Source: Hyphomicrobiales bacterium (GTDB lineage Bacteria; Pseudomonadota; Alphaproteobacteria; Rhizobiales; Beijerinckiaceae). From it: a stretch of DNA of 64,000 bases. The notes under the pieces were generated by a model that was not told where the DNA came from, made no database searches, and worked only from the letters and a program-made list of their open reading frames with translations. The stretch spans positions 5,045,001 through 5,109,000 of the forward strand of contig CAKNFJ010000001.1 in the NCBI GenBank assembly GCA_930633495.1, read 5' to 3'. Position 1 is the first letter of the stretch, and every line of letters starts with the position of its first letter. Of the stretch, positions 16,352 to 24,816 are shown one piece after another. Made by a program: the position numbers and the translations under genes.

Positions 16352-19105
16352 CTAAGACACTTGACTGGCGTTGAAGCGCAATAGCCGCAGGGCGTTTGCG
16401 GTTACGATGACGGTCGCTCCCGTGTCAGCAAGGATGGCGACCCACAAGCCAGTGTAGCCCAAGACGCTGGTCACGAGGAACACGCCCTTGAGCGCCAGCG
16501 CGATGGTGATGTTCGTCCGGATATTGCCCATCGTCGCCCGCGCCAGGCGGATCATGGCAGCGACATCCCGAACCCGGCTTTTGAGGACGGCTCCGTCGGC
16601 CGTCTCCAGAGCAACATCCGTGCCGGAGCCCATGGCCACTCCGACATTGGCTGCAGCGAGGGCGGGGGCGTCATTGATGCCGTCACCGACCATCATCACA
16701 GATGTCTCGCTCGCGAGCGATTTGATGGCGGTGACCTTATCGTCAGGCATCAGCTCGGCTTTGTGCTCCATGCCAAGTCCACCTGCGATGGCGGCGCCGG
16801 TTCGAGCATTGTCGCCGGTCAACATAAGCGATCGAATTCCCATCGCCTTCAATTCGGCTACAGCCAGGGCAGCATCATCCCGAGGTTCATCACGCAATGC
16901 GATTAGCCCCACCAGGTTGTCGCCGGCGATGACGGCAGCGACGGTCTTTCCATCGGATTCAAGCCGCTCGACATTCGCCTTGGCCTCAGAGTTGAACGTC
17001 GCTCGGGAAATCGCATGCCGGGGCGCGCCAACAAAAACCGAAATGCCATCCAAGGAGCCAGTGACACCTTGCCCGGCGATAGCCGCAGCATTTTGCGCTG
17101 GTCGAACCGTGATGGCGTGAGACTTGGCGCGATCCAAGATTGCCTCAGCCAGAGGGTGGTTGGATCCGGTTTCAACGGATGCCGCGAGTTCGACGACGCG
17201 GCGTTCATCCTCTCCGAGTGCGATCACTTCAGTCACGCGCGGAGTACCAGCGGTCAACGTACCGGTCTTGTCGAAGGCGACGACGCCCGTCTTGGCGGCC
17301 GCTTCAATGACAACCCCGCCCTTCATCAGCAGGCCCTGACGGGCACCAGTAGACAATGCGGCTGCAATGGAGGCGGGCACCGAGATGACGAGCGCGCATG
17401 GACATCCGATCAGCAGCAGCGCCAGCGCCCGGTAGATCCAGACCGACCATTCGGCGCCGAGCAGGAGCGGAGGCAGCAGTGCGACCAGCACGGCAAGCCC
17501 GACGATCGCCGGCATGTACCAGCGCGAGAAGCGGTCGATGAAGCGCTCGGTCGGGGCGCGGGCCTCCTGCGCCTCCTCGACCAGGCGGATGATGCGGGCG
17601 ATGGTGTTGTCCTCGGCCGCCTTGTCGACGCGCACGCGCAGGGCCGCTTCGCGATTGACCGAACCGGCATAGACGGGCTCCCCGACGCCCTTGGTCTTGG
17701 GCATCGACTCGCCAGTGACCGGGCTCTCATCGATGCCGGAGGTGCCGTCGGTGATCTCGCCATCGGCCGGGATGCGGTCGCCGGGACGGACAAGCACGGT
17801 CTGGCCGATTCTGAGGCTCGTGGCGTCGACCTGGCGGGTCGAGCCGTTCTCCTCGATGATGGCCGTCTTCGGGACGAGATCGCCGAGCGCGCGGATCGAG
17901 GCGCGGGCCCGGTCGGCCGCGACGCCTTCGAGGACTTCGCCGACGGCGAAGAGGAAGACGACCAGCGCCGCTTCCTCGGCGGCGCCGATGAAGAGCGCGC
18001 CGATGGCGGCGATCGTCATCAACATTTCGATGGTGAAGGGGATGCCGGCGCGGGCCGCCGCGAAGGCGCGTTTCGCCACCGGCGCGACGCCGACGACGCA
18101 GGCCACGATAAAGGCCCAGTGGCCGATGCCAGGCCAGATCAGCCCGGCGGCATAGGCGGCACCGAGGAACAGGCCGGTCGCGATGACGAGCCGGCCCTTG
18201 CCGGTCTGGTACCAGCTCGCGCCGTCGGGCGTGGCCTCATGGACATGGCCGGGCAGGCCGTGGCCGTGGTCCTTCACTGCAGACGTGGAGCCCGAGACCT
18301 TGGCACTGTGTGAATGAGCGGCGTGCTTGTCGCCTGGTTGATCGTGATTGTGGTCATGATCATGCTTATGGCCAGCATGATCATGGCTCTGCCCGTGCTC
18401 ATGACCATGGTTGTGCCCATGCTCATGATCATGCGAGGGGCCATGGTCATGGCCCGAACATGAAGTTTTGCCGTGATCATGCTTGGCATGATCGTGATCG
18501 TGGTGATCGTGAGTGTGACCCGCGTGACCATGATCATGCCCGCAGCCACAGCTGTCTTCTTTTGCCGCAGGCGCGGGTGATGCCAGTGCTGCAAGCGCAG
18601 TAGTGGTGTAGCCGAGGCCCTTCACGCGCTTCTCGATTGCGTCAGGGGCGGTTTGTCCGGCATCCAGTGCAAGGGTCAAAGTCTCGGATATCATCGAGAC
18701 TTTGACATTGCTGACGCCGGGGAGGCGCTCCACGGCGCCGCGGATCTTCGCTGCGCAACTTGCGCAGTCCATACCCGCGACCTTCCAAGACAGGGTCTGC
18801 TTTGATGGTTCAGTTTTATCGTGGTCGTGGGCTTGACCGACGTCGTCATTCGCGTGGCGCTTGCTCTCCACCATCGCTATTGCGCCGAAGCCCAGGCTTT
18901 TCACGCGCTGCTCGACCGCCTGACGAGATGTACGCGTCTCGTCTAGCTTCAACTTCATCGTTTCCGACATCAGCGAGAGCCTGAAATCGGACACGCCTGG
19001 CATTTTTTCGACGGCACCGCGCACCTTGGCCACGCAGCTGGCGCAATCCATCCCGCTAATCTTCCAGCTCAAAGGCTGAAGCTTGCTGTCCTTGCTGGCG
19101 GCCAT
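16352..19105 (-). CDS. P1B-type ATPase for Zn/Cd/Pb export with two HMA domains and a His-rich loop
   Basis: 917 residues. Two heavy-metal-associated domains carry CASC at 21-24 and 114-117. A tract of about 105 residues (186-290) is extremely rich in His and Asp/Gly and would buffer divalent metal. The core has TGES (464-467), the CPC metal motif (568-570) and the phosphorylation site DKTGT with Asp612, then GDGINDAPAL. CPC with this layout fits ZntA/CadA/PbrA-type exporters. It heads a five-gene operon (methyltransferase, LspA, PCuAC-like, CDF) under the MerR-type promoter at 19143-19173. Confidence 0.9.
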   Translation of the reverse strand: MAASKDSKLQPLSWKISGMDCASCVAKVRGAVEKMPGVSDFRLSLMSETMKLKLDETRTSRQAVEQRVKSLGFGAIAMVESKRHANDDVGQAHDHDKTEPSKQTLSWKVAGMDCASCAAKIRGAVERLPGVSNVKVSMISETLTLALDAGQTAPDAIEKRVKGLGYTTTALAALASPAPAAKEDSCGCGHDHGHAGHTHDHHDHDHAKHDHGKTSCSGHDHGPSHDHEHGHNHGHEHGQSHDHAGHKHDHDHNHDQPGDKHAAHSHSAKVSGSTSAVKDHGHGLPGHVHEATPDGASWYQTGKGRLVIATGLFLGAAYAAGLIWPGIGHWAFIVACVVGVAPVAKRAFAAARAGIPFTIEMLMTIAAIGALFIGAAEEAALVVFLFAVGEVLEGVAADRARASIRALGDLVPKTAIIEENGSTRQVDATSLRIGQTVLVRPGDRIPADGEITDGTSGIDESPVTGESMPKTKGVGEPVYAGSVNREAALRVRVDKAAEDNTIARIIRLVEEAQEARAPTERFIDRFSRWYMPAIVGLAVLVALLPPLLLGAEWSVWIYRALALLLIGCPCALVISVPASIAAALSTGARQGLLMKGGVVIEAAAKTGVVAFDKTGTLTAGTPRVTEVIALGEDERRVVELAASVETGSNHPLAEAILDRAKSHAITVRPAQNAAAIAGQGVTGSLDGISVFVGAPRHAISRATFNSEAKANVERLESDGKTVAAVIAGDNLVGLIALRDEPRDDAALAVAELKAMGIRSLMLTGDNARTGAAIAGGLGMEHKAELMPDDKVTAIKSLASETSVMMVGDGINDAPALAAANVGVAMGSGTDVALETADGAVLKSRVRDVAAMIRLARATMGNIRTNITIALALKGVFLVTSVLGYTGLWVAILADTGATVIVTANALRLLRFNASQVS

Positions 19106-19142
19106 AGGGATGACTCCTGGTGCCCGAATTTCGGAAGCTGCA

Positions 19143-19173
19143 TCTCTACAACCTCTAGCGACTTCAGGTTCAA
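19143..19173 (-). promoter_or_regulatory. MerR-type promoter for the P-type ATPase operon
   Basis: On the minus strand: TTGAAC, 19-bp spacer with the dyad ACCTGAAG-TCG-CTAGAGGT, then TAGAGA. The -10 lies 38 bp from the ATPase start. The strongest dyad of the four sites. Confidence 0.72.
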
Positions 19174-19271
19174 GCGAAAAATTTCATACTCTGGTTGCGG
19201 GCCAAATCGCCCGCCGACGGAGTCTCGCCGGGCTTCGGATGGCTCGAACATTCAACGGGAATTCCTAGGTC

Positions 19272-19300
19272 TTGACAGGCTTCAGCAGTTTCTCTTATTG
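19272..19300 (+). promoter_or_regulatory. Promoter of mntH
   Basis: TTGACA (19272-19277), 17-bp spacer, TTATTG (19295-19300). Good -35, moderate -10. Confidence 0.6.
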
Positions 19301-19319
19301 CAAATGAAATGCATTTACA
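19299..19319. promoter_or_regulatory. Mur/Fur-type operator on the mntH promoter
   Basis: TGCAAATG-AAATG-CATTTACA is an inverted repeat (7 of 8 positions) that starts at the -10 box. It resembles the manganese-responsive sites bound by Mur/Fur in Rhizobiales. It contains the ATG at 19309, so translation most likely begins downstream. Confidence 0.55.
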
Positions 19320-19332
19320 GAAAGACCTTCCG

Positions 19333-20670
19333 ATGAAGGGCAGTGAGATCGCTGAAACCGGCTGGCGCAGGCAGCGCGGCGAGCCGTCCATGCTCGACGT
19401 GTTTCGGAGCATCACAGTAAATCCTGGTGCGACGCCCTGGCGCAGATTCCTTGCCTTCGTGGGCCCCGGCTATCTCGTTGCAGTGGGCTATATGGACCCC
19501 GGCAATTGGGCGACTTCACTCGCTGGGGGAGCGCAGTTCGGCTACGCGCTGCTGGTCGTCGCTCTCATTTCCAACATCATGGCGATTATTCTGCAGGCCC
19601 TTTGCGCCCGCTTAGCCATCGCGACCGGCCGGGATCTCGCGCAAGCGTGCAGGGACGCGTTTCCAAAAGCGGTCTCATGGCCGCTATGGGCCTTCGCGGA
19701 GCTGGCCATCTGCGCAACCGACCTCGCTGAAGTCATCGGGACGGCAATCGCGCTGAATTTGCTGTTCGGCATGCCCATGGAGATTGGCGTCTTAGTCACC
19801 GCTCTCGACGTGATCGTTATCCTTTGGCTGCAGAATATGGGCTTCCGTTGGGTCGAAGCCTTTATCATCACGCTACTCGGCGTAATTGCGCTCTGTTTCG
19901 GCATCCAGATTGCTCTGGCGGATCCGAACTGGGGTGAGGTCATTCGAGGTTTTGCTCCGACGACCGAGATCGTCCGCAATCCCCAGATGCTCTACCTGGC
20001 CTTGGGAATCATCGGTGCCACGGTGATGCCGCATAATCTCTATCTGCACTCCGGCATCGTGCAGACCCGGGCATACGGGAGCACGATCCCTGAGAAACGA
20101 GACGCGCTAAAATGGGCAACTCTCGACTCAACGATCGCTCTGATGTTTGCGCTCATCGTCAATGCGTCCATCCTCGTTCTGGCTGCTGCAAGCTTTCATA
20201 AGACTGGGCAGACCGAGGTCGCGGAGCTCGGCAGAGCGCACGAGTTGCTCGCGCCGCTCCTCGGAGCTTCAATCGCACCGACCCTTTTCGCGATTGCCCT
20301 TCTCTGCTGCGGGCTCAACTCGACGGTCACCGCGACGATGGCGGGTCAGATCGTCATGGAAGGCTTCCTCGATATCAAGCTTCCCTCGTGGCTACGACGG
20401 TTGGCGACCCGGCTCGTGGCCATCGTTCCCGCCCTCCTCGTCACCTGGATCTATGGTGCTGGAGAAACGGCGAAACTTCTGATCCTAAGTCAGGTCGTCC
20501 TGGGTCTTCAGCTTCCTTTCGCGATCGTTCCACTCGTCATGTTCACTGCGTCGCGGACAAAAATGGGCGAGCTCGTCGCGCCACGGTGGTTAACGGTGAC
20601 CGCAGCGGTGGTGGCTGCCATCATCATCATCCTCAATATCAAATTGCTGGTCGACCTCGCGGTTGGGTGA
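19333..20670 (+). CDS. mntH: NRAMP-family Mn(II)/Fe(II) importer
   Basis: About 445 residues and 11 TM helices. The start at 19333 ([10 protein letters not shown]) is chosen because the earlier ATG lies inside the operator; a later Met at 19390 is possible. The metal-binding motifs are DPGN in TM1 (about 55-58, [10 protein letters not shown]) and MPHNLYLHS in TM6. It imports Mn(II), Fe(II) or related ions with protons across the inner membrane. It is monocistronic, in the opposite direction to the P-type ATPase operon. The operator suggests repression when manganese is plentiful. Confidence 0.9.
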   Translation: MKGSEIAETGWRRQRGEPSMLDVFRSITVNPGATPWRRFLAFVGPGYLVAVGYMDPGNWATSLAGGAQFGYALLVVALISNIMAIILQALCARLAIATGRDLAQACRDAFPKAVSWPLWAFAELAICATDLAEVIGTAIALNLLFGMPMEIGVLVTALDVIVILWLQNMGFRWVEAFIITLLGVIALCFGIQIALADPNWGEVIRGFAPTTEIVRNPQMLYLALGIIGATVMPHNLYLHSGIVQTRAYGSTIPEKRDALKWATLDSTIALMFALIVNASILVLAAASFHKTGQTEVAELGRAHELLAPLLGASIAPTLFAIALLCCGLNSTVTATMAGQIVMEGFLDIKLPSWLRRLATRLVAIVPALLVTWIYGAGETAKLLILSQVVLGLQLPFAIVPLVMFTASRTKMGELVAPRWLTVTAAVVAAIIIILNIKLLVDLAVG

Positions 20671-20718
20671 ACATCTCGTCGCATTGCCTGAGCGCAGTGG
20701 CCGGCTTAACAGAGCATC

Positions 20719-21114
20719 GTGAGAACCATTTCGAGCGCATACTGTTGGCGGTGCCTATGGGCAGTTGCGCTCGCTTGCGCGCTGGTGCTGACGTGCTTGA
20801 TACAGCCCGTTCAGGCCAGCTACTCACTCGAATTAACCGCCGCGAGCCCTGCCAAAGACCTGCCGAGCGATTCTGGTTCGCAGGCGCCGGCCCGCATTTC
20901 GGACCACCACCAATCTTTGCAGAATGGGAATTCAGACCGGCACGCGCCTGGCGATAGGGCTTTGCTGCCCAGCGGTAAGCTGGCTGCTGCCGACGAAAAC
21001 AGCTGGCCACGGTTCGTTCACCTACCTGCGCCCGCCGTCGATGCTACGGTTGTCGTGCCAGTCCGGGCACTTCTTCGCCAAGGATCAAGAGCACCGCCAG
21101 CCCTCATGACGTGA
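20719..21114 (+). CDS. Secreted protein of unknown function, DUF2946-like
   Basis: 131 residues from GTG at 20719. A signal peptide ends near LIQPVQAS. The mature part is hydrophilic (SDHHQSLQNGNSDRHAPGD), and the tail ends in RAPPALMT, a Pro/Arg-rich end seen in DUF2946-like proteins. Two related-looking proteins lie at 22546 and 33746. Assignment is weak. Confidence 0.45.
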   Translation: MRTISSAYCWRCLWAVALACALVLTCLIQPVQASYSLELTAASPAKDLPSDSGSQAPARISDHHQSLQNGNSDRHAPGDRALLPSGKLAAADENSWPRFVHLPAPAVDATVVVPVRALLRQGSRAPPALMT

Positions 21115-21160
21115 GTTGAACCGGCCTAGCCGGCCCCTTCGCTATGAGGAGACGACCTTG

Positions 21161-21316
21161 ATGATTTTGCCCCCCGCAAGCGGCATTCCGAAGTCCGGCT
21201 TGGGCGCTAATTCCCCAACTCTTGCCATCCGTCACAGTGGGGATCGACGCGCGGCGGCGCATGCCTTTCGTCGCTATCAGCGCCAAAATCAAATGTGTCA
21301 GCCATGCCATTTCTGA
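21161..21316 (+). CDS. Possible 51-residue protein ahead of sco
   Basis: ATG at 21161 with a GAGGAG-like site (TGAGGAGACG) upstream. It reads MILPPASGIPKSGLGANS and ends QMCQPCHF with a C-x2-C. It overlaps the Sco start. It could be real and translationally coupled, or chance; no family recognised. Confidence 0.3.
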   Translation: MILPPASGIPKSGLGANSPTLAIRHSGDRRAAAHAFRRYQRQNQMCQPCHF

Positions 21317-21924
21317 AGTGGATACGGTACGGAGCGTGGGCTGCCGTTATCCTGATTAGCTTCACCTGCGCGGCGATTTTGCTGGGCTGGTGGCGGGTTG
21401 ACGGATCCAGGGTTACCGCGGAGAGCCGATCCAACATCTCTACGCCCGTGGACATCGGAGGGCCATTTTCGCTGACCGATCACCGAGGGAAGGCTGTTAC
21501 CGATAAGGACTTTGTCGGCAAACCGATGGCCGTATTTTTCGGCTTCACGCATTGCCCGGAAGTCTGCCCAACCACGTTGGTTCAGTTGGGAAACCTGACG
21601 AAGCAGATCGGGCAAGCGGCGGACAAGCTCCAGATCCTGTTCATCACGGTTGATCCTGAACGCGACACTCCAGAGCAGATGGCGCTCTATCTGGAGTCCT
21701 TCGACCCACGGGTCGTCGGCTTGAGCGGGACCCGTGAGCAGGTGGAGGCTGCTCTGAAGGCGTACAAGGCCTATGCCAAAAAGGTCCCGACCGACGGCAG
21801 CTACACCATGGATCACACCGCGTCCGTGTATCTTATGAATGCGGACGGCAGCTTCCGAACGATGATCGACTATCACGAGGAAGATAGCTCGGCGCTCGCC
21901 AAAATTCGCATGGTGTTGAGGTGA
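21304..21924 (+). CDS. Sco1/SenC/PrrC-type copper chaperone
   Basis: 206 residues from ATG 21304 (a GTG at 21295 is possible). One N-terminal TM anchor (about 12-30) leads to a periplasmic thioredoxin-like domain. Cu ligands are Cys84 and Cys88 in FTHCPEVCPT and His171 in TMDHTASVYL. Sco proteins deliver copper to the CuA site of cytochrome oxidase or act as thiol reductants. It overlaps the following TlpA gene by 4 bp, so it heads a redox cassette. Confidence 0.9.
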   Translation: MPFLKWIRYGAWAAVILISFTCAAILLGWWRVDGSRVTAESRSNISTPVDIGGPFSLTDHRGKAVTDKDFVGKPMAVFFGFTHCPEVCPTTLVQLGNLTKQIGQAADKLQILFITVDPERDTPEQMALYLESFDPRVVGLSGTREQVEAALKAYKAYAKKVPTDGSYTMDHTASVYLMNADGSFRTMIDYHEEDSSALAKIRMVLR

Positions 21925-22460
21925 TCAGCAGGCGCCGATGGCTCGGCGCTTCCGTCGTCATATTAGGCATCGCGGCCCCGGCAGCATATCTCGGGCTGGC
22001 TCGGCGATTTGGGGGACAGGCAGAATTCCGCCCGGCAGTGACCTTTGAGGACGTCAACGGCCAGCCGCGATCGCTGGCCGATTTCCGGGGCAAGTACGTG
22101 CTCCTGAATGTCTGGGCGACCTGGTGCCCACCATGCGTGAAAGAGATGCCTTCGCTTGATAAGCTTCAGGCTTTGAAAGGCGACACTCGCTTTGAGGTTG
22201 TCGCCCTTTCAGTCGACCGGAAAGGTCCGCAGCTCGTCAAAGACTTTTACCTGCGCGCGAATATTCGATCGCTTGGAATCTACCTCGATCGCGAGGCCCG
22301 GAGCATGTCTGCCCTCCGGGTCACGGGACTTCCGATGACGCTATTGCTCGATCCAAGCGGCGTCGAGGTCGCGCGGTGGGCTGGAATGCGGGAATGGGAT
22401 AAGCGGGAGATGATGCGGGAGATCGACGAGCGGATCACCGAAAGGTCGACTGGTCGATGA
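21921..22460 (+). CDS. TlpA/ResA-type thioredoxin, Tat- or membrane-anchored
   Basis: 179 residues from GTG 21921. The N-terminus SRRRWLGASVVILG could serve as a twin-arginine signal or a TM anchor. The thioredoxin fold has the active site WCPPC (Cys69, Cys72) and the cis-Pro loop VTGLPMTLLLD. A periplasmic thiol-disulfide reductant, likely for Sco or CuA maturation. Directly coupled to the Sco gene. Confidence 0.85.
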   Translation: MISRRRWLGASVVILGIAAPAAYLGLARRFGGQAEFRPAVTFEDVNGQPRSLADFRGKYVLLNVWATWCPPCVKEMPSLDKLQALKGDTRFEVVALSVDRKGPQLVKDFYLRANIRSLGIYLDREARSMSALRVTGLPMTLLLDPSGVEVARWAGMREWDKREMMREIDERITERSTGR

Positions 22461-22545
22461 TCGCCTCCGGACGGCACCTTCAAGAAAGCGCGAGCCTCGG
22501 CCTCCCAAATTGCCTCGGATGCTCAACTCGCGATAATTCGGAACC

Positions 22546-22938
22546 ATGATGGCAACCAGGTCAGCTCGAACGATCGGACGCAGCCTCTTGGCTGTCGTTG
22601 GCGGTCTCGTGCTGCTGCTTCAGCTGCTGGTTAGTGCGTCGGCGACGAGCAACCATCTCGCCATCAAATTCGTTCAACGCGGCACTCCGCTGTCAGAAAT
22701 TTGCGGGACAACGCCGGCCACCAAAGGTGATCGCGCCGCGCATATCGAAGGCCTGAACAGTTGCTGTTTCTGGGCGAAACCCATCGCCTTGACGTCCTTG
22801 GTCCCGCCTGCGGCCGCAGTCTTGGTTTCGGATCGTCCCGGGCCAGCCAAGTTGGTTTTTGCGCTGCCCTTCGCTCCGTTCGTTTTGCCACCCTCGACAG
22901 CACCGCCGCGCGCGACCGGTCCTCCATCCCAAAGTTGA
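22546..22938 (+). CDS. Cys-containing secreted protein, DUF2946-like
   Basis: 130 residues. A signal/TM region (LLAVVGGLVLLLQLLVSASA) is followed by EICGTT and GLNSCCFWAKP, then a Pro/Ala-rich tail ending in APPRATGPPSQ. It fits the loose DUF2946 pattern of copper loci. It lies between two TlpA-type genes; a role in copper or thiol handling is inference. The 134 bp after it show nothing. Confidence 0.5.
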   Translation: MMATRSARTIGRSLLAVVGGLVLLLQLLVSASATSNHLAIKFVQRGTPLSEICGTTPATKGDRAAHIEGLNSCCFWAKPIALTSLVPPAAAVLVSDRPGPAKLVFALPFAPFVLPPSTAPPRATGPPSQS

Positions 22939-23072
22939 TCAAGCGGGCCTCGCGAGAGGCTTTGCTAGGACCGCGTTCAGCGGATCCGAAATCGTAGCTG
23001 AACCTCACGCGCACAGACAGCGCCGTGCATTGGGGCAGCTCATGATCCCGATCAGCCCAGGGGCGCCGCGGA

Positions 23073-23630
23073 GTGCTCGGCGAAATTCTCAAGTCCCGGT
23101 TCGCTATCCTCACGGCTGTCGCAACTGCGGCAGTCGCGATTTTGGCTGCGTCACTCTTCGTCGATGAGAAGGCCCCACGAGCGGGAACCGCTGGGGCACT
23201 CGGGTTCTATCGACTCGGTGGCGAATTTACCGACCTGAAAAGCTTCCAGGGTCAGCCGGTTCTCTTGAGCATCTGGGCGACGTGGTGCTTGTCATGCCGC
23301 GAGGAGCTTCCGGCTCTCGCGCGCCTAAATCGCGAGTGGAAAGAGCCCAGCCTTCGCGTCGTCGCACTGTCCGTCGATCGTGACGGCGCGGAAGTCGTAG
23401 AACCTTTGCTCCGCAATCTCGGCATCGTGGACTTGCCGGTCTTTCTCGATCCCGCCGGCCGGGCCGTGAAAGAATTTTCGGTTTCCGGGCTGCCGACGTC
23501 CATCCTTCTCGATCGCAATGGTCGCGAGGTCGGCCGCTGGTTCGGCCCCAGATCTTGGGATGCGACGGCAACGAGGCAGGAAATCATCGGGCTGATCGCA
23601 AAGGGTGGAAACGAAGGACAGAAGCCCTGA
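23073..23630 (+). CDS. Second TlpA-type thioredoxin (CLSC active site)
   Basis: 185 residues from GTG 23073. An N-terminal TM helix (about 10-29) is followed by a periplasmic thioredoxin domain with ATWCLSC (Cys72, Cys75) and VSGLPTSILLD. The CLSC dipeptide differs from CPPC of the neighbouring paralogue and should shift its redox potential. Its TGA overlaps the ATG of ccdA, so CcdA is the likely electron donor. Confidence 0.85.
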   Translation: MLGEILKSRFAILTAVATAAVAILAASLFVDEKAPRAGTAGALGFYRLGGEFTDLKSFQGQPVLLSIWATWCLSCREELPALARLNREWKEPSLRVVALSVDRDGAEVVEPLLRNLGIVDLPVFLDPAGRAVKEFSVSGLPTSILLDRNGREVGRWFGPRSWDATATRQEIIGLIAKGGNEGQKP

Positions 23631-24358
23631 TGGAAATCGCGAACATCAGCATTCTAGCCGCTCTCGCCGCCGGCGCCGTCTCGTTTCTGTCCCCCTGCGT
23701 GCTGCCGTTGGTCCCTGGCTACCTGTCGTATGTCGCGGGAAGCTTGTCGGTCGACTCCGACAGCCCGAGAGCGCGGATAAGTGCCTTTGCTATGAGCTTC
23801 TGGTTCGTGCTCGGATTTTCGACGGTTTTCGTCATCCTGGGCGCGGGAGCCTCTGCGTTAAGCCGGCTTCTGCTCTCCTATCGTTACGAGGCCGGCCTCG
23901 TCGGCGGCGCGATCATCGTCGTCTTTGGCATTTTCAGCACTGGCGTTGTGCGGATCCCCTGGATGGAGCGGGAATTCCGACTGAGTCCGCAAGTGTCAGG
24001 CGGACGGCCGCAAAGCGCTTACATTCTCGGGCTCGCTTTCGGTTTCGGATGGACGCCCTGCATCGGGCCGATTCTCGGCGCAATCCTTACCGTGAGCGCG
24101 ACCTCTACGACGCCCGCGGCGGGCGTGGCTCTCTTGGCGATCTACTCGCTCGGCCTGGCCATCCCCTTTCTCCTCACCGCTCTGCTAGCCGGCGGCATCA
24201 CTGCGCGTCTGCGGAGGCTGCGCAGCTTCGGTCGAGGTCTCCAGATTTTCACGGGCCTAACGATGGTTGCCATGGGGCTCGCCATGATGACGGGGCGCCT
24301 CTCAACCATGGCGTTCTGGCTACTCGAAACCTTCCCAATCCTCGCACTTATCGGTTGA
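23630..24358 (+). CDS. ccdA: CcdA/DsbD-type transmembrane thiol electron carrier
   Basis: 242 residues and six TM helices. The start at 23630 overlaps the upstream stop. The redox cysteines are in SFLSPCVLPLVPG (Cys23) and GWTPCIGPIL (about Cys144). It carries reducing equivalents from cytoplasmic thioredoxin to periplasmic thioredoxin-like proteins such as the two TlpA proteins next to it. Confidence 0.9.
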   Translation: MEIANISILAALAAGAVSFLSPCVLPLVPGYLSYVAGSLSVDSDSPRARISAFAMSFWFVLGFSTVFVILGAGASALSRLLLSYRYEAGLVGGAIIVVFGIFSTGVVRIPWMEREFRLSPQVSGGRPQSAYILGLAFGFGWTPCIGPILGAILTVSATSTTPAAGVALLAIYSLGLAIPFLLTALLAGGITARLRRLRSFGRGLQIFTGLTMVAMGLAMMTGRLSTMAFWLLETFPILALIG

Positions 24359-24372
24359 AAGGCCTCTATTTG

Positions 24373-24816
24373 ATGACAAATCCCAGCATGTTACCCGACC
24401 AGGAAGGGCGGTGGTCGTTTCTGTATCTGGCATGGCTCGTTGCGCTGGTCGCGAGCTTAAGCGCGCTCTTCATCGGCGAGGTGATGGGACAGGCTCCCTG
24501 CAGCCTTTGTTGGCAACAGCGGGCATTCATGTTCCCGCTCGCCATCCTACTCGCTATCGCCAGCTTTCGTGCGGACACGACGGTTTGGCGATATGCATTG
24601 CCGCTGGCCGCTCTCGGTGCGGCGATCGCTCTGTTCCACAGCCTGCTCTACGCTGGCCTGATCCCAGAAGGCATCCAGCCCTGCTCGCAAGGCCCGTCCT
24701 GCGCGAGCGCAGAGATGACCGTCCTTGGAGTTCTGCCGCTCCCATACCTCTCGCTGGCAGCATTTTTAGCAATCGTGTTCGCCCTGCTTGCTTCAAAGTC
24801 GAAGGCACAATCATGA
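24373..24816 (+). CDS. DsbB-family disulfide bond formation protein
   Basis: 147 residues from ATG 24373, four TM helices. Redox pairs are Cys43/Cys46 (APCSLCWQQR) and Cys104/Cys110 (PCSQGPSC). It re-oxidises a DsbA-type partner and passes electrons to quinone. It overlaps the DsbA-like gene by 4 bp, so the two form an oxidase pair, next to the CcdA reductive branch. Confidence 0.9.
   Translation: MTNPSMLPDQEGRWSFLYLAWLVALVASLSALFIGEVMGQAPCSLCWQQRAFMFPLAILLAIASFRADTTVWRYALPLAALGAAIALFHSLLYAGLIPEGIQPCSQGPSCASAEMTVLGVLPLPYLSLAAFLAIVFALLASKSKAQS

Noticed and set aside
17015..18313. Plus-strand 432-codon frame across the P-type ATPase
   Set aside because: Antisense shadow of the metal ATPase; no homology.
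18330..18550. Short tandem-like DNA repeat or CRISPR-like array
   Set aside because: The repeats are irregular and are explained by the His/Asp-rich coding segment of the ATPase.
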